Counted from the first letter of the stretch, positions 1 to 11,792 are shown. The stretch is 64,000 bases of DNA from Isoetes taiwanensis (GCA_021234155.1 JAJEKV010000328.1:1-64000), one strand, 5' to 3'. The notes: generated by a model from the letters alone, not told the origin. Numbers and translations: made by a program.

Positions 1-1443
1 CAACACATCATACTACCTTTCGAAGGGTAGCTCATCCACATATCAAGTAACTACAAAGAAGATAAACATATGCCATAAAATATGAGAGCTCCTACCCATG
101 GCTCGAGCTCATAAGGAGGGATGGTAGCTGAGCCTCAAGATAGAGCAGACCCAGGAGTCATAACAATGGCCTGGCTATAGACAATGGCTAGGGTTGACCC
201 ACTCCATCCGCCCCTCTGTGCATGCTGCGAGAATAGAGATAGATCGGGCTCGGCATGACTCCTAGCCTTCAGGATCACGTAATCCCATGGCATCACCCGC
301 CAGCGGGACTACTCCGAGGAGTTGCATCTCCGGTCCAGATTGGCCGAGGGAAGGGGTTGCATCTCCCTTCGAGGGGTCTAGAGGTTCCCAAGCGGCTAGA
401 GAATGGTGGCGACACACCGCGATTACGTGCGGGCTGCCCCCAAAAGCGAGGGGCCAACCCGCACGCACAGCTCTTGGAGGCGGCGACACCATTGCCCGGG
501 GAGGTGTCGAACCCATGCGGGGCCCACACAAAGTGACCGACCATAGGCTAGCCGGCTATGGGATCCCCTAGTAGCCATTTCGGCAAGGATCCTCCCTCAT
601 TATTGCCTCTAGCCCGTTGTGCGGTCTTTGCGGAGTCACATCGCCAACCCCCATAGCCGGTGGGCTCTTATGCCGCGGGCCGCATACTAATATGACTAAA
701 GGGGTCTAACTAGGAGCATTACTAAGTAAAGCTACTAGGTCTCTACCCCCCTTCCCAATACAAGAGGAGCAAACATGATCAACCATCATCACATCCCATC
801 ATATCATGGTAAACATCATAAAGAACATCTTAACCTGATCATACATATCTAACTTACGGTTAGAGTTCCTTGATTAGGGTTCAAGATGTTCAACAAAGTT
901 CTAGGATGGCTCTATTCTAGATACAACATACGAGACCATCTGGAGTGCTAACTTCCGGATGAACTACTATGAACTCTACTCCACCTACCTGCTCAGAAGC
1001 ACTCCCTCCCAATCCTGGTGTCTCCATGCTCCTTGACGTGGTCAAAGCCGTACTCCCTCAAGATCGTGCACACACCCGAGGGGCTGCTACACGGGCTATG
1101 CTATGGCGAAGGATGCTGAAGCTTGAGGGGTTTTGAGTGTAAGATGAGTCTCTCCAGTGCTAGGGTCGGGGAAAGAAGGCCCTAGGGTTAGGGTTTGAGC
1201 CAATATAGGTTAGGAGTCCACATGGGATGTCGCATTAGCACCAATGGGGTGGGGCGTGTGGCGGTTTGCCCAATAGGATAAGGCCATGTGGAAATGGGCC
1301 TTATCCTAAGGTTATCTAAGTTAAGCATTTAACAGGTGTGCACCATACCACTTCTTAAGGTATACAAGGCTACAAGGTTAGACTTGTATAGTGGCCAAGT
1401 CGAGGAATATCGTATTGCCGGTATATTCCCCTGGAGGCGATCA
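1..1443 (-). repeat. 3' LTR of a minus-strand chromovirus, cut by the window edge
   Basis: This stretch matches 10,363-11,792 almost end to end, with scattered indels. Examples are the shared GTTAGACTTGTATAGTG near 1,378 and 11,725, and the segment around GGGAAGGGGGGTAGAG read on the minus strand. It is therefore the second LTR of the element whose 5' LTR lies at 10,203-11,792. Read on the minus strand its first base is at 1,443 (TGATCGCC; the partner starts TGTGACGTTCC), directly after a purine-rich tract. About 160 bp of the LTR end lie left of the window. A telomere-like motif (CCTAGGGTTAGGGTTTG) sits at about 1,181 in both copies. Confidence 0.85.
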
Positions 1444-1456
1444 TTCTCCCCTAAGG
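1444..1456 (-). promoter_or_regulatory. Polypurine tract of the chromovirus
   Basis: Read on the minus strand the sequence is CCTTAGGGGAGAA, directly followed by the LTR start. This is where plus-strand DNA synthesis of an LTR retrotransposon is primed, and its position fixes the LTR boundary at 1,443. Confidence 0.65.
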
Positions 1457-2539
1457 ACAATCGCTGTCACCGGCATTTAAGCTAAGGTGGCGATTTGCAC
1501 TATCCCCTGCAAACAACATAAGTATGCAACTTTAATTTAATTTAAATGATCAACTTCTATTAAGCGGTTAACTTGTCAAAAATTAGGCTATATTTGTACT
1601 TATACAAAATTATATAGCCTTAACAAGGATACTCCTATAATAAATCAAAACATTACTATAAGAGTTGTTAGGGTTCATAATTTAGCTCTAATCATGGTTC
1701 CCCCATCTTCTGTAAAACCCCTCATGATGCTTGCTTCTCCTTGCACCGCGGTAGCACATTACGTTAGTTTAGTTAATAATTGTGGTTTTGGGGACCGCCC
1801 CCTTACCTACCTCCTTGAGCAGGCGAACTACTGGCTCAAGGTTACCCTACCTTGCACTTTCGATCATGGCCCGCTTCGGTTTTTGAGCTTAAGGACCATT
1901 TAAGATGATCCTATCATAAGCCCGCGATCAAGTGCCCGCTCTTTCGATTACCCGGTGTCAGTCAAGGGTTTCGGCTAAGGAGCGTCTCCGCGATCCCCAT
2001 CGGCGCATGATCACTTATACTTCACCATGACCCCATGGGCGGTCGCGGCGTGCCCGCATCGTGGCATAGAGAGCATCCGCGGATGTTCCATCATAAAGCC
2101 CACCATGCCTCACTTCTCTCTCACATGACCCTCACCCGGTCATGCGCACCTCTTGGTGCATGTTGGCCTAAAGCTTTGGGGCGTATCCCATCATCACCTA
2201 CTGCGTTCCAAGGTTGTGGCAAATGTAGTCTACCAGCTAGAATACATATGCCACTACTAAAGCTTATCGTGTACGAGCATCCGAGCAGATGTCCCATCAT
2301 AAGCCCACCATGCTTCACTATCTCACTCACATGACCCCTCTTGGTCATCGCACCTCTTCAGTGCGTGTTATTTCGTGCCTTAAAGGCATATCCCATCATC
2401 GCCTACCGTTAAAGGTTACGGCTATGCGCTCTACCAGCTAGAATACACGTATGCCACCACTAAAAGCTAACTAAGAAACACACTAAGCTAACCGCCTGGC
2501 AAGTCGGCGTCGACAAGATGGGAGACGACCCGCCCATCA

Positions 2540-3370
2540 AACTCCCCTCATGAAGTCCGGGTTTGCTTCTCCAAATCCTGCTTCAACACCCGGGTTGTGT
2601 CTTCCACGGGCAAGTGCTTCCACTTGACCAAATGTTGGAGAATTGAGACCTCACGGTCTTCTTGAATGACTTATCAAGAAGCAATCGGGGCATAATTTCA
2701 ACTTGTTCCTCCGTCATTTCCAACAAAGTTGGAGTATCAAAACCTCCTCGGGTTTGGAATGTGCCTCTTCCAGCAGGGCTCATGGGAAGACTTTAAGGTG
2801 GGTAGGCAAGCGGGGATGACTTGTAGGTGCGGATTCCTACTTGCTTCAAAAATCTTGAAGGGTCCACTTGACAAAACAAGCTTCTTACAATGCAGATCAC
2901 GAAGCTTCCTTGCTTGACAACTACTTGAACCAAACTTTATCTCGGGACAAACTCTCGAGGGAGTTTATGTCTATCTGCTAGACTCTTGATGTGCCTTTGT
3001 TGTTTGAAGATATTCTCACTTCTACCATAAATTGCTCACGTATCTCTTGCGTTGTTGAGAAACTTCCACCTTGGGCACTAGATTATGCCACATAACTAGG
3101 GTCAAGCATTGATAACTATAACGATCATGGAGGATACATCTTGATGACTCTTGCTTCATATTATTGTACTTAATTGACCGGGTAGATGTAATCGGCCCAT
3201 TTGGATTGCTTGTTCCAATCATAGTTTCTCAGCGTGCTCTCCAAAATTGTGCCCATTTGGCAAATGAATGAAAAGCAAAACTCATGCACAAGTTGGTGCG
3301 GCCGTGTTGAAGTTTTTGCTAAACATCGCTAAAGAACTTTGGATCTCTATTGGTGATGATCGACACATGC
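2540..3370 (-). pseudogene. Chromovirus integrase C-terminal half and chromodomain (broken)
   Basis: Reading the minus strand across frames gives the family order. There is ITNRDPKF (catalytic-Asp region, about 3,350), then DWNKQSKWADY and YNNMKQES (about 3,220-3,140). HNLVPKVEVSQQRKRY follows at about 3,085, then LRDLHCKK and GPFKIFEA of the C-terminal module (about 2,900-2,850). A chromodomain-like stretch ends the region, with LEMTEEQVEI and SQFLVKWSS-type residues at 2,740-2,600. Integrase joins the cDNA to host DNA; in this lineage the chromodomain is thought to steer insertion to marked chromatin. Several frameshifts and stops interrupt it, so no functional product is expected as written. 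Confidence 0.75.
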
Positions 3371-3639
3371 ATTCCATGCGGCCTAAAAAAACTCTTATGT
3401 AGACCACACGGCTAGATCCAAAGCGATGTCTATGGTGTGGCATAGCAAAGTATGTGCCCTTTTTGATAAGTTATATAACACAAACATCAAGGCTTCAAGC
3501 TTCTTGTTGTCCTTGGAAAGCCAACTATAAAACCCATCTTGATGACTTCTCCTTGGCGTCGGCCGGCAAGGTTCAAAACTCCACGGAATTGAGAGTGATT
3601 ACGCTTTTTTTGGCTGACACAACTGACATTCTTGGATAT

Positions 3640-4370
3640 ACCTGACTATATGCTTCTTCATGTCCGGCCAGAATTAGCTACTTTTAATCTTGAAGTAGGC
3701 CTTTATAAAATTTGCATGGCGGAAATAGGGCTATTATCGTGTCATGAAAGATTTTCTTACTCGATGCTTTAAGCACGATAATTGTTCTTTAATATTAAAG
3801 ATTACCTTCCTTTTTAAATTATTTGAAGGTTTCTCTTTCTTAATCCGTCCTTGCACTCTTGCAAAGACTAGCTCGTATGTGCTTGAAGTCCATGTTAGAG
3901 GGGATGGCTTCTTCTATCTACTTGCTGACTTCGCTTGCCGAAGTGGATATGGCATTGCAAATTGATGCTTTCAAAAGCTTGCCAATAAGTGGCGACGTCT
4001 TAACATCTCCATGACTTCTCTCAATTGGACTACATGGTCTTCCATTAATTTGTTGTAGATCACGATGTTGTTGAAGAGCATTACTGTGAAGTCATAGTGC
4101 CCATACCGTGTTCTGAAGGAGTCTTATAATTATCTTCGCCCTTCATCCTTATTTGATGATTGCCCGAGTTTCAGTCGATTTTGTAGAAGAATCTTGCGTC
4201 TTGGGGCTGATCCAGTATGTCGTTGCTTGTTGAGCTGCCCATGGTTGATATATCTTTAGACTTCCATCCTGGCCGAAGGATCCCAAGTCGATCAACTCCT
4301 ACAACTGCTTCTTGAGCTCGCTTTACTTCGGAAGCTCATTCTAAAAAGAGCTTGGCTGGTCGGCTCGCAT
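3640..4370 (-). pseudogene. Chromovirus reverse transcriptase / RNase H fragment (broken)
   Basis: Minus-strand residues typical of the Ty3/gypsy RT appear in order. They are ELKKQLQELIDLG at about 4,345-4,275, DGSLK near 4,265, FRTRYGHYDFTVM at about 4,118-4,080, and EDHVVQLREVMEMLRRH at about 4,045-3,990. The block between the DGSL and RTRYGH motifs is much too short for an intact palm, and the YLDDI active-site box is reduced to an unclear NNIVIYNK. The core is therefore deleted or scrambled. Frameshifts separate every block. It sits upstream of the integrase remnant, as expected. Confidence 0.7.
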
Positions 4371-6480
4371 CACGGTGCAAGAGTGATTTGGGACTCCACG
4401 CCCTCTATAAGCGCCAAAAGCTCTCAAATTTCATCGGGGTATATCATGAGACTTCTTGATTAACTTAGAAATTGGCCGAGGCAACTGTTCCGAAGTAGCA
4501 TCTTCCTTCTTACTATTGGTCGGGGTTGACGACTTGTAGCTTAAGTATGTATGACCTCATTCCTCATGATGCACTTCACCAGGTACTTTAATTTAACTTT
4601 AATTATAAGGTACTTGCCCTTTGGTGCTGGGGTAACATCTCTTGCTTATGATAATCAATTATTGCCTTAGCCGGCTTTAATATTGCATGTCTATTATGAG
4701 GTCATAGTTGCCAATGTACATGAGTTGGTGCCGATGCTCTACTTTGCTCCGGCAAGGTTCTTTGTCGAACTTGACTCTTGTTCGTTGGTGCTGCTAATTA
4801 CTTGGTCTTGCCATATTGCGGCCTAGATTTAGACTTAAGAGTCTTGCTCTTAAAGATGTCCGCCATCCGGGGAGGTGCAAGGTTACAAGTTAAAGAACTA
4901 CTTACATAAATCCTATGGCCACAAGTTTAGTAAGCATGACCTTACCTTTGGGCACACATAAAAAACTATGCAATTAAATAATTATTCTTGTTTTAGATCT
5001 AATCTATACTCTAGGATCTCCCTTTTCTTAATTATTGCCCTCTTGAAATAGTCCCACCTTTTGAGTTGATGCCATCTAAAAGTTGGCGGACTCATTAGAT
5101 TGCTTCCCTTCATTTTGGTGGGATTATTCCTTATCTTTTGAAGTACTTTCGTCATATACATGGTCGATGGTTATCCTATTATTGAATCTTTCTTAGCGAG
5201 GTGATCAAGCTCACGAAGAGGTTCCAATATGTTGGATATCTGCCAGCAATGTATACAATTATTGTACTCCATACATTTTTCTTCCCAATCCTTGAAGCTT
5301 TGCTCCATTCTTGGGTCCACCCCTTCTAAAAGAAAAGACAAAAAACATCTACTCGAAATTTCATCCCAATCCCATCATGGATGTTATCACCCATAATTCT
5401 AAGATACTCAACTATCTGATAGGTCCTCTAGCTTGCTTAAAATTTGGTGTAGTCATTAGTCGTTGGAGTAGCAAAGGCGATGATTCATAAGTTGTTGAAA
5501 AATCTGGTCTTTTTGGGTTGTTGTATAATCATTCCTGTGCCATGTTCCTTTTGTCGAACATATTCTAACTCTTCTTGTCCTTAATGTTGATGTTGACTAC
5601 CTTCATTAAAATTATCCATCTTAGTGGACTTGATGATGTAGTGGCGACATAAGGCTCGGTGTCGCGTCCTAGAGCCTTGAAGGTAATGTTTACCACCGTG
5701 TAGAATCTTTCGTGTTTGACTCATCTGCCTTGAAGGTTACGAGATTTGAGGATGATTCTTCTAACTCCTGAATTGATATTGTTGTGTTGACCTTGTCGAT
5801 TCGATTCTTCGTCCTGCTGGTCACATGCTGTTGTTATAAGGCTGATGACAATGTTGAGTGCTTTACCACTTCTAACTGTGTAACTTCTCTTGCTGAGAGG
5901 AGTTTATGTGCATCCATGTGCAGGGACTAATCTTGATTGATCAATTAGTAATGCTGGTATTTGATCCTTTATGGTGCCTCTTCTTGATGGTGTTTTACCT
6001 CCATCTCTAAGGTTGAAGATTGAAGATCATCATGATCTTGAGATGGTGCTATCGAGGTTGATGCAGATGCTCTGAAGTATCGGGACTGATGAGGAAGAAG
6101 TTTGTTGCAGTTTTGCCATATTCCTATTCCTGAGCAGCCCACCCTTGCTGGCTTTTAATACCTCCTTAGTCAAAGCATGTCTGCTTGGAGTCTAAATCTG
6201 ATACTACTATGGCCTGTATATCTGCGATAGTTGCCCTTCCTAGGAGGTATGTCCAGTCTCATCCTTTAGGGCTCTTGATATCATAAGTTAAGTCGATGAA
6301 GTCGTCTACTTGTTGGTGGCGTAGTTGTGACATTAGTCATCGATGTGGGGCCGTTCCTCGAGACAATATGGCACTTGGAGAATATCCTTGACTAGGAGAT
6401 GTTCCTCCCCTAATGTGATCAATTTGTAAGTGCCATGATGCCCATTGGCCATTGCGTAGCCCTCTTGGCAATTCTTGTGT
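4371..6480 (-). other. Chromovirus internal region, probable gag-protease remnant without readable domains
   Basis: This lies between the RT remnant and a basic, gag-like minus-strand fragment at 6,481-6,717. I see no intact protease (DSG/DTG) motif and no long ORF on either strand. It is AT-rich and stop-dense. By position it should hold the 3' part of gag and the protease. Confidence 0.4.
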
Positions 6481-6717
6481 CTATTCTTGATGTCGCAATT
6501 GTCCTTCCTGTGGGCTCCCCTTTATCACTTGTGTTCGGGCTTCCCTGTACACCATCTTGGCCTTTGATTTGCTGAAGTTTCCTCCAAAAGTTTGCCCTCT
6601 GCTTTCAATTCGTTGATGTTGTTGAGTGGCTCCACTGTCGAGGCTCGAAGATCTGCAACGAAGGTTCTCCTGACCTATTTTACTGCCGTAAGTGCACAAG
6701 GCAACTAATACTACCAC
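6481..6717 (-). pseudogene. Basic gag-like fragment, 78 residues
   Basis: The minus-strand frame encodes a Lys/Arg/Gln/Ser-rich peptide containing GGNFSKSKAK and KGSPQEGQLRHQE. Its composition fits the linker or nucleocapsid region of a retrotransposon gag, and its place in the chromovirus is right for that. No complete CCHC knuckle is visible. It is assigned by composition and context, not by a recognised domain. Confidence 0.3.
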
Positions 6718-7224
6718 AACAACAACAATTATTTACGTCTATTTACTCTACAAACCCTATTTTTATACCTTTATCCACTCTACCTCAAATGACCCACTTG
6801 GCAATTGGCGCTTTACTAGGCCTTTGAAAGATACTTATTTACTATCATGGGGTGGTATAAGGAGACTTATTCACTGGGTGTACTCATTACCTTGATAGAA
6901 TGAATTCCTAGATAATTATCTATGATACAAAGGCATGGCGGAAGACACCTGATGGTAGTGCACCTATAATGTGTGTTGGTGTATCATACCAGCGTGTGAC
7001 AACAATTTCTAAGGCCTTAGCAACTAGCTTGATTTCTAAGAAAAAGGCTTGATTATACTACGTATGTAGGCAAGAAGACACTTAGCAAGATAAGGCGACA
7101 ACTAAGTTGGGATGAATGGAATCTTTGTCTCTATCTAGCTTAAGGGTCTTGGTTCTAACTCTAAGGCTTGGCCATTAATATTATATAACATGATTAAAGC
7201 TTAAATTTAATTAAGGATTATAAT

Positions 7225-7320
7225 TTAAACACAAGCGATGCAGCCCTGGATGTGGTTGTTGGGGAGTTTGGAGGGTTCAACCTTGTGGGTGGGAGGTTCG
7301 ATTCCGCTACTATGGGAATT
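7225..7320 (+). repeat. Possible tRNA-derived SINE head (B-box-like)
   Basis: GGTTCGATTCC at about 7,296-7,306 is a perfect match to the pol III B-box consensus. TGGATGTGGTTGTTGG, about 60 bp upstream, is an imperfect A-box candidate. No acceptor stem or cloverleaf can be drawn, so this is not a tRNA gene. A SINE head is possible; no terminal poly(A) or target duplication was identified. Confidence 0.25.
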
Positions 7321-7468
7321 CTTTTTAAGATGAGGTTCAAATGGATTGAAAAGCTAGAATGGGGTATTTTCTGACACACTAGAATGCATAGCGAGAGAGG
7401 GCTAGCATGTGCACTAAGAAGCTGTTTTCAAAGTAATTTTGCAAAATTTTTGGGCGAAATCATATGAA

Positions 7469-7848
7469 CGGGTTGGTTCGGCGCAAATGAGGCCTGCGTT
7501 CTCAGCGCATGAGCCTTTTCTTGCGGACCGGACCGGTGCCTACTGATTTCTGCCAAAACTCAATCATATGAAAACGGGTTGGTTCGGCGCCAAATGAGGC
7601 TGCGTTCTCAGCGTATGAGCCTTTTGCGTGGACCATTTCCCCAGTGCTAGTTTCTGCCAAAACTCAATAATTTTAAGGATTATAAGATCCTAAAATGCCT
7701 ATTTGGCTCAATCCTAAACTAACTAGCAACTTATTTCATGCTAAAAAGACATCTAATAGTGCAAATATGGGTAAACCGGGTTGGTTCGCGCAAATGAGGC
7801 ATGCGTCGCGAACGCAGAGGCATTTTGTGCGGATCGACCCGGGTTGGC
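7469..7848. repeat. Three dispersed copies of an imperfect hairpin repeat
   Basis: The copies lie at about 7,469-7,538, 7,575-7,634 and 7,773-7,848. Each starts GGGTTGGTTCG, continues GCGCAAATGAGGC, and ends with an approximate reverse complement (for example GGCATTTTGTGCGG then GACCCGGGTT in the third copy). Copies one and two also share the following TTTCTGCCAAAACTCAAT. The arms are about 30 bp with a short CG-rich loop. They lie in the interior of the chromovirus and match none of its coding parts. Confidence 0.75.
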
Positions 7849-8159
7849 CGATTTTAGCTATTTTTGAATATTTTAACAAATATAAAGTGTACCTTTGCAT
7901 TTCTAGACAATTTCTAAGCATTCTAACAACTTTTAGTGCGAATTTGGATCGGTTTGCCCTAAATCAAGTGATTTCGGGTGGGTTAAGATTTCGAGCCAAT
8001 TTTGATTTCTATGTCAGAATTTTATGCTACTTAGCCAATTAAGAGCATTTTAAGTTAGATGCAAAGGATTCTACTACAATTCATTTATACAAGAACATTT
8101 TTATATCCTACAAGCAATTAATTTACAGTAAATTTACTTTTAATGAGTAAAAACAATGT

Positions 8160-9360
8160 ACAGGAAAAACTTATATTTGTATAGTTTACTAAAGCTGGAG
8201 CTCTTCGGCTTCTCCTTGCGAATCCTCCTCGCCCGGGTGGAGGTCTTTGGGCATATTTGTCACCCGCTTGGCATGGATCTTGAGAGGTTGCCTTCTTTAA
8301 AAAGTTGTACCAGCTCGCCTCTGCTTTGCCTCTGCGAGGGCTCGGACCATTAAAGTGCGAGATCTTGGCCTCCCTCGGCTTTGGCGCTTCTGGTGAATCC
8401 GCATGCGTCGTTGATGTGGTTGGTGAGTAAGTAGCCCATCTTGAACTCTGGATAGACCTTTGATGTAGGCACTCGAAAAGAGAGTTTTTGGATCATAAGA
8501 CTGGTACGCTGTTGGCAATGCCGAATATGCTAAGCAGCTCTACTGTGCTTGGGATTTGGCCCATGGTGGACCTTCTTCGGCTTTTCAACCCTGGTCAGCT
8601 ACCTTGACAGACTCTAGCACTCTACTTACAATATCATTAATTATGTCGGATCCACCAGCGGAGATAAATCTTGCATGCTGCCTTATTCTTCTCGTACTCC
8701 TACCTTGCTTCAGCTTAAATAGCTTCTCGCTGATCTTGCCCTCCTTGAACTGGATTGGATATGGTTGTCGAACGTAGGATCCGTCTGTTCTTCGGCCTCC
8801 TCCTTCTCTTCTTCTTTAGCCTCTTGCTCCCTTGTCCTGGTGGTGTGGTCTTTCCTCCTCAGGCTCATCCTCCTCCAGTTCGTCCGATTGTGGTTCTCTG
8901 ACAACACCGCTCCCCCTACGCCTATCTTCACACATCCTTGTTTGCCTCTCCCTTGCGTACGTCTTTTCCTTGCCTGCGACTCTTCCTCCTTTTCTTCGCA
9001 TTTGCTGGCCCCCCCCTTCTTTGTTGTTCCTATTGTTGGGGTTGCTCTTTGCCGGGTTGCTCCCTCTTGCCGGGGTTGCTCCTATGGCTTCTTTGCTCCA
9101 CGTACTCTTCTTGGTGTTGGGGTTGCTCCTTTGCCGAGCTTGCTCCCTCTTGCCCGCTCTGCGCCTACTCTTACGTTGTTGGGGTTGCTCTTGTTGTCGA
9201 GGTTGCTCTTGCTACTTGCTCCTCATACGCTCTTCTGTTGTTGGGGTTTCTGTTGCGGGGTTGTTCTTGCTACTTGCTCTTCACCTCGAGCGAGGCGGCG
9301 CCCGCGATCTCAATTTCCCGAGCCTTGCGATCATTCACACTGAAGTGCTAAGTCGTTGCT
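8160..9360 (-). pseudogene. Gag-like region of the chromovirus with a Gln/Asn/Lys-rich repeat tract
   Basis: On the minus strand, 9,300-9,000 repeats GAGCAACCCCAACAA-like units. These give a low-complexity Gln/Asn/Ser/Arg-rich peptide, followed by a highly charged segment (KEEEKEEAEEQTDPT at about 8,820-8,770). Next come blocks resembling a retroelement capsid: QFKEGKISEKLFKLKQ, YPEFKMGYLLTNHIND and ASWYNFLKKAT (about 8,750, 8,460 and 8,300). The last is reminiscent of the capsid Trp-containing motif. The location, just downstream of the primer-binding site, is where gag should start. Frames change several times. The plus-strand Leu/Cys/Ser-rich ORFs here are antisense shadows of the repeat. 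Confidence 0.45.
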
Positions 9361-10189
9361 CCTCCCACGAGGTGAAAGCGATTCGATGCGAAGAGCTTGA
9401 GTGGCTAAGTTCATCGTCGGCCTGGGTGTGAGCCTCAAGAATTTGCTTGTCGTATGCAAGTGAGTGCTTCAAAGCGTTCGGTGCAAGCTGGAGCTTCCAA
9501 CCTTCCTAGCTACTTGTTTGGTCCTCCCAACAACTTAGCTTCCTTGATGGTGGCCTCTTGGCGATCTTGCCTCTATCAATGGTCGACTATATCTATTCCA
9601 CGACTCCTTTGGCTCGATCTCATTGTTTGTTGGATTCGGTGGACACTCTTTATGGCGACTTAGGAGATTAGCTTCTAATTAAGCCTTACAAGTGTAAAGG
9701 AAGGTTCAAGCTACCATTTGGGAACTTCTAGGGAGTAGAGGTGCTTCCATAGATTTAATAGCTACTTTTCTTGAGTAATTTTATTATAACTATGGGTTAT
9801 TAATTAAGGTACTTTCCTAATCTTAGCTATTTCTCAAAATTTCCTAATTCCTTTTGGGCCAAGTAGTGGTCATTTCATGCCATTTTCTTTCAAGCTTTCT
9901 TTTGAGCGATTTCTCGTTCAATTTTAGCTTGAAAGGTGCGGTTCATGAACAACTTGAGCTCAATTTTACTAGAAGGTTTCTTTTGACTATATTATTTCTA
10001 CCACTTAGACTATACTTAATCTAATTTACGACCACACTAATGGGAAAAAAGAAAAAAATAAAATAAAATAAATTTCTCCCACATTTCGCGGTTTAAGACT
10101 GGAATTCTCATTCCATTCCTTAGCTAGGCCAGTTAGCGTACCTATTCAGGGATATGGTCAGGGCTAGCTCTTGGTCAACCAAGAACATT
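9361..10189 (-). other. Chromovirus leader between primer site and gag-like region
   Basis: No coding pattern is recognisable. The sequence is AT-rich with a short A/AT-rich run at about 10,044-10,072. It corresponds to the untranslated leader of the minus-strand element. Confidence 0.45.
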
Positions 10190-10201
10190 GCTCTGATACC
10201 A
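10190..10201 (-). promoter_or_regulatory. Primer-binding site for tRNA-iMet
   Basis: On the minus strand the 12 bases read TGGTATCAGAGC, the standard plant LTR-retrotransposon site complementary to the 3' end of initiator tRNA-Met. It lies one base from the end of the 5' LTR. It is the best evidence for the element's orientation. Confidence 0.9.
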
Positions 10202-10202
10202 T

Positions 10203-11792
10203 TGTGATGCTCCCTACAAAATATACGGCGCCCGGCCGTACACTCCGTAGGAAATCCCCCATCCAGTCCTCCGACCGCACGGGCCCTCCGTCTATCCTGC
10301 ACTCTGGGATCACCTTAGTCCTATCACAGCGGAAGCATAAACAACGTCAGAACTAGCAATAACAACACACCATATTACCTCGAAGGGTAGCTCATCCACA
10401 TATCCGTAACTACAAAGAAGATAAACATATGCCATAAAACATGAGAGCTCCTACCCATGGCTCCGACTCATAAAGAGGATGGCCAGTGGCTAGGCCTCAA
10501 GATAGAAGCGAGAACCGAGTCATAACAATGGCGGGGCTGGCTATAGACAATGGCTAGGGTTGACCACTCCATCTGCCCCTCACATTGCATACTTTGCGAA
10601 TGAGCTAGATCAGGGCTCACGGCATGACTCTAGCCTTCGGGATCACGTAATCCCATGGCATCACCCATCGGGACTACTCCAGGTTGCATCTCCCGGTCAA
10701 TTGAGGCGGGGAAGGGTTGCATCTCCCTTTCGGGGTCCTAGAGGTTCCGCGAGGCGGCTAGAGAATCGTGGCGACACCCGCCGTACCCGACTTAACCCCC
10801 AAAGCGAAGCCAAGCCGACACTTGCAGCTCACGAGGAGGCAGGCGATACCATTGCCCGGGGAGGTGTCGAACCCATGCCGAGCCCACACAAGTGACCGAC
10901 CATAGGCCTAGCCCACTATGGGATTCCGGTAGCCGCTTCGGTGGGGATCCTCCTAAAAGTATTGCCTCTAGTCCGTTGTGTAATCTTTGAGTCACGTCAT
11001 AACCCCCATAGCCCGGTGGGCTCTTATGCCCAGGCCGCATACTAATAGGACTAAAGGGTCTAACTATGAGCATTACTAAGTAAGGCTACTAGGTCTCTAC
11101 CCCCCTTCCCAATACAAGAGGAGCAAACATGATCAACCATCATCACATCCCATCATATCATGGTAAACATCATAAGAACATCTTAACCTAATCATACATA
11201 TCTAACTTACAGTTAGGGTTCCTTGATTAGGGTTCAAGATATTCAACAAGGGTTCTAGGATGGCTCTACTCTAGATACAACATACAGACCCATCTGGAGT
11301 GCTAACTTCCAGATGAAGTACTATGAACTCTACTCCACCTACCTGCTGCACTCCCTCCCAATCCTGGCGTCTCCATGCTCCTTGACATGGTCGAAGCCGT
11401 GCTCCCTCCAAGATCGTGCACACACTTCGCGGCCTGCTACACCAGGCTATGCTATGATGAACGATGCTCGAAACAGGGTTTCGAGTGCTTAGATGAGTCT
11501 CCAGGTGCTAGGGTCAGGAAAGAGGCCTAGGGTTAGGGTTTGGGCCAATATAGGTTAGGGTCCACATGGGATGTCACGTGGCACCAATGGGGTGGGGCCG
11601 TGTGGCGGTTTGCCCAATAGGATAAGGCCATGTGGAAATAGGCCTTATCCTAAGGTTATCTAAGTTAAGCATTTAACTTAGGTGTGCACTCATGCCACTT
11701 CCTAAGATATACAAGGCTACAAGGTTAGACTTGTATAGTGAGGGGTCCAGGAATATACGTATTTATGGCGTATATTCCCCTGGAACGTCACA
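10203..11792 (-). repeat. 5' LTR of the chromovirus (1,590 bp)
   Basis: On the minus strand it begins TGTGACGTTCCAGG (right end, 11,792) and ends GGAGCATCACA (left end, 10,203), with TG...CA termini. It pairs with 1-1,443. It abuts the tRNA-iMet primer site on the left and CTACA of a GTE gene fragment on the right. A telomere-like CCTAGGGTTAGGGTTTG lies at about 11,526. Differences from the partner are mostly small indels in GC-rich stretches. Confidence 0.88.

Larger units (their letters stand above)
1..11792 (-). mobile_element. Decayed Ty3/gypsy chromovirus, minus strand
   Basis: The element has LTRs of about 1.59 kb, a tRNA-iMet primer site and a polypurine tract. The minus-strand order is gag-like region (9.4-8.2 kb), RT (about 4.35-3.9 kb), RNase H/integrase (about 3.8-3.0 kb) and chromodomain (about 2.75-2.55 kb). 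The internal part is 8.76 kb, longer than usual for the lineage because about 1.5 kb of unrelated or repeated sequence lies at 6.7-8.1 kb. No long ORF survives; domains are found only by changing frame repeatedly. The right LTR end abuts CTACA at 11,793, inside a GTE gene fragment. The left flank lies outside the window, so the target duplication cannot be confirmed directly. Confidence 0.85.

Noticed and set aside
255-571. Overlapping ORFs of 83-94 codons in both strands
   Set aside because: They lie in the chromovirus LTR, and the corresponding region of the other LTR copy (10,560-11,073) does not keep the same frames. They are chance openings in GC-rich sequence.
8556-8777. Plus-strand 73-codon ORF with a hydrophobic segment (LLVLLPCFSLNSFSLILPSL)
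   Set aside because: The minus strand encodes the gag-like YPIQFKEGKISEKLFKLKQ block here. The hydrophobic translation is antisense.
8765-9431. Long plus-strand ORFs rich in Leu, Cys and Ser (up to 199 codons)
   Set aside because: They are translations of a CT-rich tandem repeat. The minus strand gives a Gln/Asn-rich and charged sequence in the right place for the gag of the minus-strand chromovirus, so the plus-strand ORFs are shadows.
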